Positions 26,570 to 35,925 are shown, numbered from the stretch's first letter. The stretch: DNA of 60,634 nt from Bacteroidota bacterium (GCA_016715625.1 JADJZU010000016.1:1-60634), one strand, 5' to 3'. Notes: generated by a model from the letters alone, not told the origin. Numbers and translations: made by a program.

Positions 26570-29470
26570 TTATCTCAGCAAGGTGAATGAACCCTGTATG
26601 CTGGTGTCTACCTTCTGGTTCGGGTTAGTAGGTTTTTGCTCCACATAAGTAACGTAGTAGATATAGGTGCCGGCCGGTTGGTCTGCATTTTTAAATGTGC
26701 CGTTCCAAGGTGCTACGTTATCATGTACCAGCTCGCCCCAGCGGTTGTAAATTCGGAATGCTTTCACTTCTGCATCGCCCACCTGTGCGCGCGGGAAGAA
26801 CACATCATTTTTGCCATCGCCATTCGGAGAAAACGCATTCGGCATCACTACCCGGCCACCCAACAGTATCACCACCGAATCGGTGCCGAGACACAGCGGA
26901 TTGTTAGCTTCTGACACTACAACTACATAAGTGGTAGGAGCTTCTACTGTGGCGCTCGGGTTGCTGCAATCGCTGCAACTCAAGCCGGAGGAAGGTGTCC
27001 AGTTGTAGGTAGCACTGGTGAAGTTTTGTGTAGTAACAGTAATCGCATTGGCAGCTCCCACGGTGGTGAAGATGGTATCGGGCGAAGCGTTCACCACTAC
27101 CGCATTGGGTTGGCCCACCTCTGCCGTAAGCGTATCTAAACAGTTGAAAGAATTCAGCGTTACAATGGTGTAAGTGCCGGCCGCGAGATTGGTGAACACG
27201 CTATCGGCCTGAAACGGACCACCGTTCAAGGAATACTGATACGGACGGTTGGTGGAGTTGGCAGTGATGGAAATAGTACCATCCGATGTGCCAAAGCATC
27301 TCACCGAATCGTTTTCTACCGAGAAGGTTTCGCCCGCAGCACCGGCCAATACAAAGAAGCTTCCGGTGGCGGTGCAGCCCAGCGAGTCGGTGAGGTCAAA
27401 CGTATAATTGCCGGTGGGCACGTTCGGGAACACGGCTGTGGTATCTCCACCCACCATGCTGAGCGTATCGCTGCCGATGCCTGCCACATTGATGATAACA
27501 GAACCTACGGTGTTTCGTGGAGTGAGCAATTCGGTGCCAAAGCCCAGCGATGCGCAGTTGGGCTGGTTAATCTGCGAATTGTATGAAATCGCATTCGCCT
27601 GATTCAAAATCAAGGATGCCGTGGCCACGCACAAATCATTATCGGTTACAGTGACCAACACAATGCCTGCAGGCAGGTTGTTGATGGTTTGTGTTGTTTC
27701 CTGTGTGCTCCAGCTATACGTGTAGGGTCCACTGCCCCCGGAAGGGTTGGCTGTGGCCGAACCATTGTTTCCGCCATTGCACAGTAGCGGGGTAGCGGTA
27801 ATAACCACTGACAGGCCATTAGGGTCTGCGATTATATTATAGGAGGCGGAGGCAGAACATCCGTTGGCATCGGTAGCCGTAACATTATAAGTGCCGGGGG
27901 TAAGACCAATGATAGTATCGTTATCGGGCAGGGTTGGGGACCAGGTGTAGCTTACCGGCTGGGTGGTGTTGTTGGTTGTAACCACAATGGCACCATCATT
28001 ACCCGCACAGCCCACATCCTGTGTTTGCACAGCACCAAAACTTGCCTGCACAATCTGGTAACTGACCACTCCTGCATCCGAACCCGTGCAATTGGCTGCA
28101 TCGGTAACGGTAACCGTGTAAGTGCCCGAGGTTAAGCCCGTGGCATATTGACCCGTTTGTGCATTGCTCCAGGAATAAGTAAACGGAGAAAGGCCGCCTA
28201 CCGGGTTGGCACCCAGCACCCCATCGTTGCCCGGAGGCAAACAATCGAAGAAGCTGGAATCGCTGACCGTGACAGAGAAGGGTTGCCCCTCCAATATTTC
28301 TACCGTATCGGTGACCAGGCAGCTATCGGCATTGAACACAAAAAACACATAGGTGCCCGCAGTCACATTGGTAATGGAGGTGGTGTTTTGCGGACCGGGA
28401 ATCCAGCCATAGGCCAACACGGCTGAGGAAGAATTATAAGAAGCAAATGCAGCACCGGTGTTGGTGGTGTTGCAGCTAACCGGGCGGAAGGAATCTATCT
28501 GGGCGGTGAGGCCTGCCGAGAAGCCCACAAACACATCATCGGTTACCGATACAGGTGTGCCGCCATTGCAAGGCAGATAAACTGCTTCAGCGGTATAAGT
28601 GGTGCCGGCAGTGGGGCACACGTTAATGCTGTTTCCGGAGCCCAGGAGCGTGGGACCATCATACCAGTTTACCTGCACAATGGAAGGTCCGTTTGGGGTA
28701 AAGCGCCACGCATCGTTTTGTGCGCTCCAGGTGCCGCTGTTTCTACCGGGTACGGTGAAGGCCACGGTGCCGGAGGCATCCTGAATACCTTCAATGGCTA
28801 AGCCATCGTTCCAGTTGGTGCATATCTCTTTGTTCTCGATGTATATCTCAATGGCATTGGTGGTTTCGTATAATACAATCTGGTGGGTTTGTGCTCCGTT
28901 GTTGGGGCAGTTGGCGAAATTGTAAAGCGGCACCGAAGAATAGCTGATAACAAAGATGCGGCAAGGGGCAGAACCTAATATCTGGTAGCGCAGATCGCCT
29001 CCGAGGGAAGGGTCAATATCATGATAAGGACCCATGATAGAGTTGGTGTATAATCCGGGGCTGGGCAAAGTGCCGGAGTTGGTGATATCCCACTCGCAGA
29101 AACTGCCGGCAGCAATCGTATTGTCAAAAGAGATGAGTCCGTTGGAACCTACTCTGAGTTCGGTATAAGGCTGACCGAAAAAACAGAAGGTAAATGGCAG
29201 ATTAATGGCACTGCTCCAGGTGTCGTCAATATTTACCAGAATAGGTGTGCCTACGTTGTATGGAAAAGGAGTGTAAGGAATCTGCGATACATCGTAGTTG
29301 GTGGTGTTGCCGGCATTGAAAGGAGTGGCATACAAATTGGCACAGGTTTGTCCACAAGGCAGATTCACATCCTGCCCGGCATTGACGCTGGGGCAGCCGG
29401 GTTGCGCGAAGAGGGTGGTGGAAATGGAAAGAACAAAAACGAGCAGACAGAGGGGTATTCTCTTCTTCAT
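26570..29470 (-). CDS. T9SS-secreted surface protein with gliding-motility type B sorting tail
   Basis: 966 residues; start at MKKRIPLCLLVFVLSIS (29470) to give a clean signal peptide ending LFAQ, since the open frame above it lacks one. The N-terminal third has a domain with WDITNSGTLPSPGLYTN and an acidic core. From residue ~440 on there are about five repeated beta-sandwich units (SPFTYSWSNAQTG, GPYTYSWSTQETT) separated by linker strands such as GLTSGTYTVTVTDA, the SprB-like repeats. The C-terminus (FSPNGDGKNDVFF, FRIYNRWGELV, WNGTFKNADQPAGTYIYYV) is the gliding-motility-associated/type B sorting domain recognised by the type IX secretion system. Adhesin or structural role is inferred. Confidence 0.92.
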   Translation of the reverse strand: MKKRIPLCLLVFVLSISTTLFAQPGCPSVNAGQDVNLPCGQTCANLYATPFNAGNTTNYDVSQIPYTPFPYNVGTPILVNIDDTWSSAINLPFTFCFFGQPYTELRVGSNGLISFDNTIAAGSFCEWDITNSGTLPSPGLYTNSIMGPYHDIDPSLGGDLRYQILGSAPCRIFVISYSSVPLYNFANCPNNGAQTHQIVLYETTNAIEIYIENKEICTNWNDGLAIEGIQDASGTVAFTVPGRNSGTWSAQNDAWRFTPNGPSIVQVNWYDGPTLLGSGNSINVCPTAGTTYTAEAVYLPCNGGTPVSVTDDVFVGFSAGLTAQIDSFRPVSCNTTNTGAAFASYNSSSAVLAYGWIPGPQNTTSITNVTAGTYVFFVFNADSCLVTDTVEILEGQPFSVTVSDSSFFDCLPPGNDGVLGANPVGGLSPFTYSWSNAQTGQYATGLTSGTYTVTVTDAANCTGSDAGVVSYQIVQASFGAVQTQDVGCAGNDGAIVVTTNNTTQPVSYTWSPTLPDNDTIIGLTPGTYNVTATDANGCSASASYNIIADPNGLSVVITATPLLCNGGNNGSATANPSGGSGPYTYSWSTQETTQTINNLPAGIVLVTVTDNDLCVATASLILNQANAISYNSQINQPNCASLGFGTELLTPRNTVGSVIINVAGIGSDTLSMVGGDTTAVFPNVPTGNYTFDLTDSLGCTATGSFFVLAGAAGETFSVENDSVRCFGTSDGTISITANSTNRPYQYSLNGGPFQADSVFTNLAAGTYTIVTLNSFNCLDTLTAEVGQPNAVVVNASPDTIFTTVGAANAITVTTQNFTSATYNWTPSSGLSCSDCSNPSATVEAPTTYVVVVSEANNPLCLGTDSVVILLGGRVVMPNAFSPNGDGKNDVFFPRAQVGDAEVKAFRIYNRWGELVHDNVAPWNGTFKNADQPAGTYIYYVTYVEQKPTNPNQKVDTSIQGSFTLLR

Positions 29471-29571
29471 GGATGATTTGTTATGGTTCATAAATTCAAG
29501 AAAAACAATTGCAGTAGCCGGTGATAACAAAAGCAGAATAAAGACTGATAACCAACTGCTTTTGTTGCACG

Positions 29572-29600
29572 TGAAAGTAAAAAGATTGGCATAAGGCCAA
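29572..29600 (-). promoter_or_regulatory. Promoter candidate for the T9SS surface protein
   Basis: On the minus strand: TTGG (29600-29597), a 17-bp spacer, and TACTTTCA (29579-29572), a Bacteroidota-type promoter, giving a leader of about 100 nt before the ATG at 29470. Confidence 0.45.
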
Positions 29601-29670
29601 ACGCAAAATTCCACCATGGCCCCAAAAGCGTTGGCTGTATAGGTCAGCAGCAGAAAGATTCTCCAAAAAC

Positions 29671-30741
29671 TTATTTGGCAGCGAGCATCTCGGGCACTTT
29701 TTTGGCCTCGGCAGGCACCTCGCCTGTGAGCGCACCCAGAAAGTCTACTATGCCCTGCACCTGTGCTTCGGACAGGTCTTTATTGAGCTGCACCTTGCCC
29801 ATAATTTTTACGGCCTCTTTAAGGTCGGCTACGCTGCCATCGTGAAAGTAGGGGTGGGTTTTGGCAATGTTGCGCAGGCCGGGCACTTTGAACACATCTT
29901 TATCGGCACTGAGCTTGGTTAAATCCAGTTTGCCCTGGTCGTTGGTTTTGCTGTGTGTCCAGTCGCGGTAGTCGGCAAATACGCCAAACTTCTGGAACAT
30001 GGCGCCTCCGAGGTTAGAGCCCGAATGACACTGTATGCAGCCTACATCCATAAAGGTTTTCATGCCGATGCGCTGCTCCGAGGTAAGGGCTTTGTGGTCG
30101 CCACTCAGGTATTTATCAAAAGCAGAAGGCGTAATTAAGGTTCTTTCAAAGGCGGCAATGGCGTTTTGCACGTTGTCGTAGGTAACGGCATCGGATGCAG
30201 CGGGGAAGGCCGATTTAAACATATCGCGGTAGGCCGGAATGTCTTTGAGTTTGGCAATCAAAAAATCTTTGCTGGGGATAGCCATTTCTACGGGGTTCAG
30301 GATAGGGCCACCGGCCTGCTCTTCCACATCTTTGGCGCGGCCATCCCAAAACTGGAAGGTGTGCAGGGCTGCGTTGAGCACGGTGGGGGAGTTTCGGCCA
30401 CCAAAGCCGCCATTGTCGCCTTTGGAAGTGGGTAGATTATCGACCCCGAAGGTGGCCAGGTTGTGGCAACTGTTGCAACTGTTGTTACCGGTTTTGCTGA
30501 GGCGGGTGTCGTAATACAGATGCTGGCCGAGCAGCACTTTGGCATCGGTTATCGGATTTTGTGCGTTGCTGGCGATGGCGGGCAGGGGCTGAAAGGTTTC
30601 CTGCGCGCGCTGCAGCAGTTCGCGGTCGGCATTGGTGATGCCCGGTGCGGGGTCGCCTTTGCCCGGTTCGTGCTTGTCGGAGTTATTGCAGGCGGCCAGA
30701 AAGGCCACGGCCAGTAGAATGAGTGTAGCTGTTTTTTTCAT
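29671..30741 (-). CDS. Di-haem cytochrome c peroxidase lipoprotein
   Basis: 356 residues. Start at MKKTATLILLAVAFLAAC (30741), a lipoprotein signal with C18 as the lipid site. Two haem c motifs: CNSCH at residues 89-93 (the low-potential site) and CIQCH at 235-239. This is the MauG/CcpA family. The motif GRNSPTVLNAALHTFQFWDG and the C-terminal HPYFHDGSVADLKEAV (with LRNIAKTHPY) are family hallmarks. It reduces periplasmic H2O2 with electrons from cytochromes. Start lies 110 bp before the odd GC tract. Confidence 0.94.
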   Translation of the reverse strand: MKKTATLILLAVAFLAACNNSDKHEPGKGDPAPGITNADRELLQRAQETFQPLPAIASNAQNPITDAKVLLGQHLYYDTRLSKTGNNSCNSCHNLATFGVDNLPTSKGDNGGFGGRNSPTVLNAALHTFQFWDGRAKDVEEQAGGPILNPVEMAIPSKDFLIAKLKDIPAYRDMFKSAFPAASDAVTYDNVQNAIAAFERTLITPSAFDKYLSGDHKALTSEQRIGMKTFMDVGCIQCHSGSNLGGAMFQKFGVFADYRDWTHSKTNDQGKLDLTKLSADKDVFKVPGLRNIAKTHPYFHDGSVADLKEAVKIMGKVQLNKDLSEAQVQGIVDFLGALTGEVPAEAKKVPEMLAAK

Positions 30742-30854
30742 ATATCGCGATTCAATATCAGGTTTAAATGAACGGGATAAAACAAGACAAACCCCATCAA
30801 TGTTCAAACAACTATCGGGTATTTATTTTTGGCGCATGGCTTCGGGGTCTTTAT

Positions 30855-30990
30855 CGGGAGGCGGGGCCGCGGCCGGCGGCGCCGGGGCCCGCCGCCCCGC
30901 CGGCCCGCCCGCCCCCGCGGCCCCCGGGCGGCCGGCCCCGCGGGGCCCGGGGGGGCCGCGGCAGCGGGCGGCTGCCCCCCAGGCTTTCCT
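30855..30990. repeat. Extreme GC-only tract
   Basis: About 130 bp of almost only G and C, in blocks such as GCCGCCCCGCCGG and GGGGCCCGGGG, within an otherwise mid-GC genome. A sharp boundary on both sides suggests base-calling failure through a structured region, though a genuine hypervariable tract is possible. Confidence 0.6.
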
Positions 30991-31494
30991 ACCGCTTCCA
31001 AAGGCCCCGCTGACGCCATCGCGAATGCTGAACAATGGTTGTGCGTGGGGGTTTCGCTGTTTGGGCGCATGCTAAACAATTGACTCCAGGTGCCTTGGGG
31101 TGGGAAGGGGCGGGGGGGGAACGGGCAAATTTTTTCACACCGGGGCCTCCTAACGCGGGAGGAGACCCCGAAGCGACTGAGACAATGGGCGGTTATTAAA
31201 AAGCACTTAAACTAAACCGAAAAGGCCAGCTTCCGCGGAGGGGGGGGGAACACAGACCACACCTACCGCATTCTATTGACTTTTATTCAAGGTTCTTAAA
31301 ATGATAATGATTAGACCGAGCATTCAACGAGTCTTTCTAAATACTCAACTTGCTAATACAACAAATAAGTAAGGACAATACTTTCGGGTGGAGTTATTTT
31401 GTGTGGGCTGGAAGTTTGTTTTGTAGTGCAAGGGCGGGGGTGTTCAGTTTGTAAAAAGCTGGTTTAGACTTCGAATAACCATTGAAGGTCTTTA

Positions 31495-31734
31495 TTGGAT
31501 TTGATTGTAAAATATCCTGTGCCTTACAAAATCAAAAGAGCGTTGGATGAAATTACTTTTCGCAATGAAATCGTAACAAATGAAGAATATGCAATAAAGA
31601 TTATTGGTGGTACTCTAACGGATGTTTCATTCGGGAATTTTTCTGACAATATTGTTCGTGGTTTTCTAGCCGGTTTGCTGTGGGTCTTTCGAATTGGGCA
31701 CCTTTATACCACAAGCCCATTACCAACTAAATAA
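31495..31734 (+). CDS. Weak 79-aa frame, unknown
   Basis: TTG-initiated frame whose first part (YPVPYKIKRALDEITFRN) has a plausible protein composition with mixed charge; the end (LYTTSPLPTK) looks random. Base composition is more AT-rich than flanking genes. I recognise no family. It may be a fragment of a longer gene interrupted upstream. Confidence 0.25.
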   Translation: MDLIVKYPVPYKIKRALDEITFRNEIVTNEEYAIKIIGGTLTDVSFGNFSDNIVRGFLAGLLWVFRIGHLYTTSPLPTK

Positions 31735-31739
31735 TTGAT

Positions 31740-31772
31740 AAAGCGCTACAGATCCTAGCGTTTTGGCGCTTT
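31740..31772. terminator. Imperfect hairpin in the gap
   Basis: AAAGCGC (31740-31746) can pair with GCGCTTT (31766-31772), and alternatively CGCTA with TAGCG inside it. It follows the weak 79-residue frame by a few bases. Terminator or attachment-like function is uncertain. Confidence 0.35.
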
Positions 31773-32509
31773 ATGGCTTGGGTAGCGCATTTTTCAATTT
31801 AAACCCAATTACTTTTTCTGTTATTGCCCTACATACATTCAAGCACGCAGTTTTTAACGCCTTGACAATGAATATTAGCCCCCTTCGGTATTCTGAAATC
31901 GCCTTTAATTTCCAGTCTAACTTGTTTGTAGGGCAAAGGTCGGCGCTTCTCCACGTTTGCGAAGGAGGGGGGTCCCAGCGCTTAGACGAAATTTGTCTCT
32001 TTCACCCCCGCGTAGAGCCGAGTTTTGGCGTGCGAAGGCTCATTCTCTGTGGAAAAAGTGTGGGTTTTACTTGACCTTTTTATTGGGTCTTGTAAGTCTC
32101 TAGTCCACTTCCGTGGCTATAGGTTGAGATTTGAAGAGAATGGTTTTCCCTCCCTTTTCCTCAAAGGTTTTGATTTTTGTATTACAAGCATGGCATTTCA
32201 TTTTCTTGGAAAGTTTTTAATGAGTTTTTGCGGATTCACTTGTTGGCAAGAGTCCTGCCTTCTAGTTTGTCTTTATCTTGGCCTGACTCTCTGATGGCTC
32301 CCCTTTTACCCATCCCCACCTTTACTTTTACCCAGTAAAAGTTACCATCCAAACGTTGTCTGCCCCTAAACTGCCTATTGAGGTCAGCCTAGTGTTTCTC
32401 ACTAAGGGGGAGAAAATCTTAACGCAAGAGTAATTGCTTTTACTATCAAGCATTTTGCCACTTTTTGCAATTGAAATTCGAAGACGCTTCTATCTAATCG
32501 TTGTTCTTT

Positions 32510-34579
32510 CTACCCAAACACCCTCCCGCTCAACTCACTTAATTGCCTATCGGCATCTTTCATTTTGCGTACGTTTTCGAAGGTGAGCACTAAGAACTTT
32601 TCGGTTTCGCGCAGGTAAATGCCGTTGCGGTGCTGCTGCACATACTCGAGTATTTTGCCAAACACCGCGCTCTTGTAAAAGCTGCTTTCCTGATTGGCTA
32701 CAAAGTAGCAGCGCATGATTTTTCCTTTCAAAATTATCTGCTCCATCCCCAGTTTGGTGGCCATCCATTTCAGGCGCATGGCTTCAAAGAGTTCATACAC
32801 GGGCTCGGGCACGGGGCCAAAGCGGTCGTGCAGTTGTTCTTCAAATCTGGCCAATCCGGCTTCGTCTTTTATGTCGTTCAGCTCGCGGTACAGCAGCATG
32901 CGCTCGGTGGTGTTGCTTACATACTGGTTGGGTATCAGCATTTCCAGGTCGGTTTCAATGGCGCAGTCGCGCACGTAATCGTTGTTGCGTTCCAGCTCTT
33001 CTTTATAGAGGTCTTTAAAGTCGGTTTGTTTGAGTTCGCGCACGGCTTCGTCCAGTATTTTCTGATACACCTCTAAACCGATTTCGGCAATAAAGCCGCT
33101 TTGCTCGGCCCCGAGCATGTTGCCCGCTCCGCGGATGTCCATATCGCGCATGGCAATGTTGAAGCCGCTGCCGAGGTCGGAGAACTCTTCGATGGTTTTG
33201 AGGCGCTGTCTGGATTCATTGCTCAAGGTGCTGAGTGGCGGGGCTAACAGATAACAGAAGGCGTGTTTGTTGCTGCGGCCCACGCGCCCGCGCAGCTGGT
33301 GGGTATCGCTGAGGCCAAACTGATGCGCATTGTTGATGATGATGGTATTGGCATTGGGAATATCGATACCGCTCTCGATAATGTTGGTGCAGAGCAGCAC
33401 ATCGAATTCGCGGTTCACAAATTTGAGCAGCACTTCTTCCAGATGGTCGCCATCCATTTGTCCGTGCGCCACACCAATGTCGATGTTGGGCACTATCTTC
33501 AAGAGCATGTCTTTCACCTCGCCAATATCGCGCACGCGGTTATGCACGAAGAAGACCTGACCACCGCGGTAAATTTCGTACTCAATGGCTTCTTTAATTA
33601 AATCAGGGTCCACCGGGTGCACGCTGGTAGTGATGGGCTGACGGTTGGGTGGCGGTGTGTTGATGATAGATAAATCGCGGGCACCCATGAGCGAGAACGA
33701 AAGCGTGCGCGGAATAGGCGTAGCGGTGAGCGTGAGGGTATCTACATTCGCTTTAATGGTCTTCAAGGTTTCTTTGGTTCCCACTCCGAATTTTTGCTCT
33801 TCATCAATAATCATCAGGCCGAGGTCTTTGAACTTCACGCTCTTGCCCACCAGTGCATGCGTGCCGATAATGATGTTGATTTTGCCTTCGGCCAATCGTT
33901 CGAGGGTTTCCTTTTTTTCCTTGCCGGTTTTAAAGCGGTTGAGGAAATCTACCTCGATGGGAAAATCGGAAAGTCGCTCTTTAAATACCTTGTGATGCTG
34001 CATGGCCAGGATGGTGGTGGGCACCAGCACGGCCACCTGTTTGCCATCGCAGGCGGCTTTAAACGCGGCACGAATAGCAATCTCCGTTTTGCCGAAACCC
34101 ACATCGCCACAAACCAATCTGTCCATAGGCGGAACGGCTTCCATATCGCGCTTTACATCTTCGGTGGCCTTTGCCTGGTCGGGGGTGTCTTCATACATAA
34201 ACGAGGCTTCGAGTTCGTTCTGCAGATAGCCATCGGGCGAAAACTGAAAGCCCTTCGATGCTTTGCGCTTGGCATAGAGCTGAATCAAATCGAAAGCCAG
34301 CTCCTTGATGCGTTTCTTGGTTTTCTTTTTGAGGTTGGCCCAGGTATCGGTGCCCAGTTTGTTTACGCGCGGAGCCTCGCCATCCTTGCCTACATATTTC
34401 GAAATTTTGTGGAGCGATTGAATGCCCACATACATGATATCGTTGCCGGCATAAATCAGGCGAACGGTTTCCTGCATTTGTCCGCCTACTTCAATTTTCT
34501 CCAGTCCGCTGAATACCCCTACTCCGTGGTCGATGTGCGTTACAAAATCTCCGGGCTTTAACTCGCGCAGGGTTTTCAT
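32510..34579 (-). CDS. mfd: Transcription-repair coupling factor Mfd, C-terminal polypeptide (RNAP-binding, translocase)
   Basis: 689 residues. Begins MKTLRELKPGDFVTHIDHG, the start of the RNA-polymerase-interaction domain, then the superfamily-2 translocase: Walker A CGDVGFGKTEIA, DExQ box IIDEEQKFG, TATPIPRTL, and the motif VI region HQLRGRVGRS, and finally the domain-7 region. Mfd removes stalled polymerase and recruits UvrA. The upstream polypeptide (34576-35925) is the N-terminal part; together they make about 1138 codons, the usual Mfd length. The junction is a 4-bp ATGA overlap: either a true split with translational coupling, or a single missing base in one 1138-codon gene. Confidence 0.9.
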   Translation of the reverse strand: MKTLRELKPGDFVTHIDHGVGVFSGLEKIEVGGQMQETVRLIYAGNDIMYVGIQSLHKISKYVGKDGEAPRVNKLGTDTWANLKKKTKKRIKELAFDLIQLYAKRKASKGFQFSPDGYLQNELEASFMYEDTPDQAKATEDVKRDMEAVPPMDRLVCGDVGFGKTEIAIRAAFKAACDGKQVAVLVPTTILAMQHHKVFKERLSDFPIEVDFLNRFKTGKEKKETLERLAEGKINIIIGTHALVGKSVKFKDLGLMIIDEEQKFGVGTKETLKTIKANVDTLTLTATPIPRTLSFSLMGARDLSIINTPPPNRQPITTSVHPVDPDLIKEAIEYEIYRGGQVFFVHNRVRDIGEVKDMLLKIVPNIDIGVAHGQMDGDHLEEVLLKFVNREFDVLLCTNIIESGIDIPNANTIIINNAHQFGLSDTHQLRGRVGRSNKHAFCYLLAPPLSTLSNESRQRLKTIEEFSDLGSGFNIAMRDMDIRGAGNMLGAEQSGFIAEIGLEVYQKILDEAVRELKQTDFKDLYKEELERNNDYVRDCAIETDLEMLIPNQYVSNTTERMLLYRELNDIKDEAGLARFEEQLHDRFGPVPEPVYELFEAMRLKWMATKLGMEQIILKGKIMRCYFVANQESSFYKSAVFGKILEYVQQHRNGIYLRETEKFLVLTFENVRKMKDADRQLSELSGRVFG

Positions 34580-35925
34580 AGCAGCGCCTTATCGCGACTG
34601 AAACCCTGACGCAGATTGTATTTATGGTAGCGGTTAAAAATCTGGTGGTCGGTGTAGCAGCACAGTTTTAAATCGTCATCTATAAAACCCTGATGAATGC
34701 CGATGTGAACGGGGGAAAACAACAACCTCTCCCCGACCCTCTCCGATGGAGAGGGAGTAACAGCCGCCTTCGGCTGCAAGTCATGAAAGATGGAATAAAA
34801 CCTTTCAATTTGCTTCGGATTTTCTGCGAAGATTAGATTGGTGTACCCTGCATCTGCATTTTGATGAAGATTAGAAATCAGCAAATCGAAATTCTTATTG
34901 AACGAAGGCTGAGGTTTGCTGTGAAAAGCAATCTTCTCCTCGGCCCGGAAAAAACTGCTGCGCCCAAACTCCACCACGCGGAAACGCGAAATGCCTTTCA
35001 GGAAATCGGCTGAAGAAAGAAACACTTCTTCGGCTTCACCTTCGAGCAGCGGATGGTTCGGGTGTTCAATGCGGCTCTTTTTTATGTCTGGCTGAATCTT
35101 CTTTGCCTTCTCTACACACGATGCAAATACATCCATCAGCATCTGCACATCTTTAAACCAGATAATGGTGTTAGGTGGAAACACCTCCAGCACCGAAGTT
35201 TTTTTATCGTTGGTAAAGTGTGTTTGAATGTTGGGTACAATGGTAACGCTGGCAATCTTCTTCTGGCTCAACTGCGTAAGCGGGTCGAAGGTGCGGATGC
35301 TTTCAATCTCTTCGCCAAACAACTCTACCCGATACGGGAACTCATTGCCGAAGGAGAACACGTCTACAATATCTCCACGCAAACTGAACTGCCCCGGCTC
35401 GTACACAAAGTCAACGCGCTCAAATTCAAAACCCACCAGCAGGTCAATCATAAAATCAATATCCAGCTTTTCGTTCACGCGCATGCGCAGCGTTTGTTCG
35501 TTCAGCACCTCCTGCTTCACCACTTTTTCTATCAACGCTTCGGGATATGTCACCGCCAACTCCGCTTTACTGTTCGAATTGCTCAGGCGGTTGACGGTTT
35601 CGGTGCGCAGCAATACGTTGTTGTTGTTCAGTTCGCCAAAATCGCCCGGCCTGCGAAACGAATCGGGGAAGAAAAACACATCCTTATTCTGCAGCAGATT
35701 TTTCAGGTTGTTTTGAAAGTAGGCTGCTTCCTCTTTGTCGCTCAATACAAACAGATGATTCAGGTCGGTTTGCTTAAACACCGAAGCCGTCACAAAAGCA
35801 TCCTGCGAACCGATGAGGCCGGAGAGGAAATAATCTCTGCGGTCATCGCCAGCGGTGAGTTGTTCAATAAGATACTTTACCTGCGGAGAGTTGGAGTAGG
35901 CGTTGGTAATTTCTTGTAAGGTCAT
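34576..35925 (-). CDS. mfd: Mfd, N-terminal polypeptide (UvrB-homology domains) with in-frame palindromic insert
   Basis: 449 residues: the N-terminal UvrB-like, UvrA-binding part of Mfd (FLSGLIGSQDAFVTASVF; FFPDSFRRPGDFGELNNNNV; RVDFVYEPGQFSLRGDIVDV; FGRSSFFRAEEKIAFHSKP), lacking the motor, as normal. It ends GFSRDKALL, just where the RNAP-binding domain should begin. Residues about 392-412 (PKAAVTPSPSERVGERLLFS) are foreign to the family and are encoded by a palindromic repeat (34725-34776) kept in frame. The gene is otherwise uninterrupted. Confidence 0.88.
   Translation of the reverse strand: MTLQEITNAYSNSPQVKYLIEQLTAGDDRRDYFLSGLIGSQDAFVTASVFKQTDLNHLFVLSDKEEAAYFQNNLKNLLQNKDVFFFPDSFRRPGDFGELNNNNVLLRTETVNRLSNSNSKAELAVTYPEALIEKVVKQEVLNEQTLRMRVNEKLDIDFMIDLLVGFEFERVDFVYEPGQFSLRGDIVDVFSFGNEFPYRVELFGEEIESIRTFDPLTQLSQKKIASVTIVPNIQTHFTNDKKTSVLEVFPPNTIIWFKDVQMLMDVFASCVEKAKKIQPDIKKSRIEHPNHPLLEGEAEEVFLSSADFLKGISRFRVVEFGRSSFFRAEEKIAFHSKPQPSFNKNFDLLISNLHQNADAGYTNLIFAENPKQIERFYSIFHDLQPKAAVTPSPSERVGERLLFSPVHIGIHQGFIDDDLKLCCYTDHQIFNRYHKYNLRQGFSRDKALL
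34725..34776 (-). repeat. Palindromic repeat inserted in frame in mfd
   Basis: Two perfect hairpins: CCCTCTCC (34737-34744) with GGAGAGGG (34748-34755) around a GAT loop, and CAGCCG (34761-34766) with CGGCTG (34771-34776) around CCTT. The segment begins ACCTCTCCCCGACCC on the plus strand. It is translated on the minus strand as AAVTPSPSERVGERLL without a stop. Similar CTCTCC/GGAGAGG palindromes are dispersed in many Bacteroidota genomes (general knowledge). Confidence 0.7.

Larger units (their letters stand above)
30742..32509. other. Gene-poor gap of 1.77 kb between peroxidase and mfd
   Basis: I see no convincing gene here. It holds an almost pure G/C stretch (30855-30990), mixed G-tract sequence to about 31260, an AT-rich stretch with one weak frame (31495-31734), a hairpin (31740-31772), a fragment matching the outer part of the ileS element repeat (31877-31888), a perfect palindrome 8+3+8 at 32324-32342, and a 33-codon minus-strand frame at 32100-32201 with CxxC (MKCHACNTKIK). 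I could not match the region to tmRNA, RNase P or SRP RNA. Confidence 0.6.

Noticed and set aside
30768..31083. Overlapping Pro/Gly/Ala/Arg-rich frames over the GC tract on both strands
   Set aside because: All frames are open simply because the tract has no A or T for stop codons; no family and no composition of a real protein.
32100..32201. 33-codon minus-strand frame with CxxC (MKCHACNTKIK)
   Set aside because: Plausible zinc-ribbon-like start but very short, with no promoter or conserved context, so not called as a gene.
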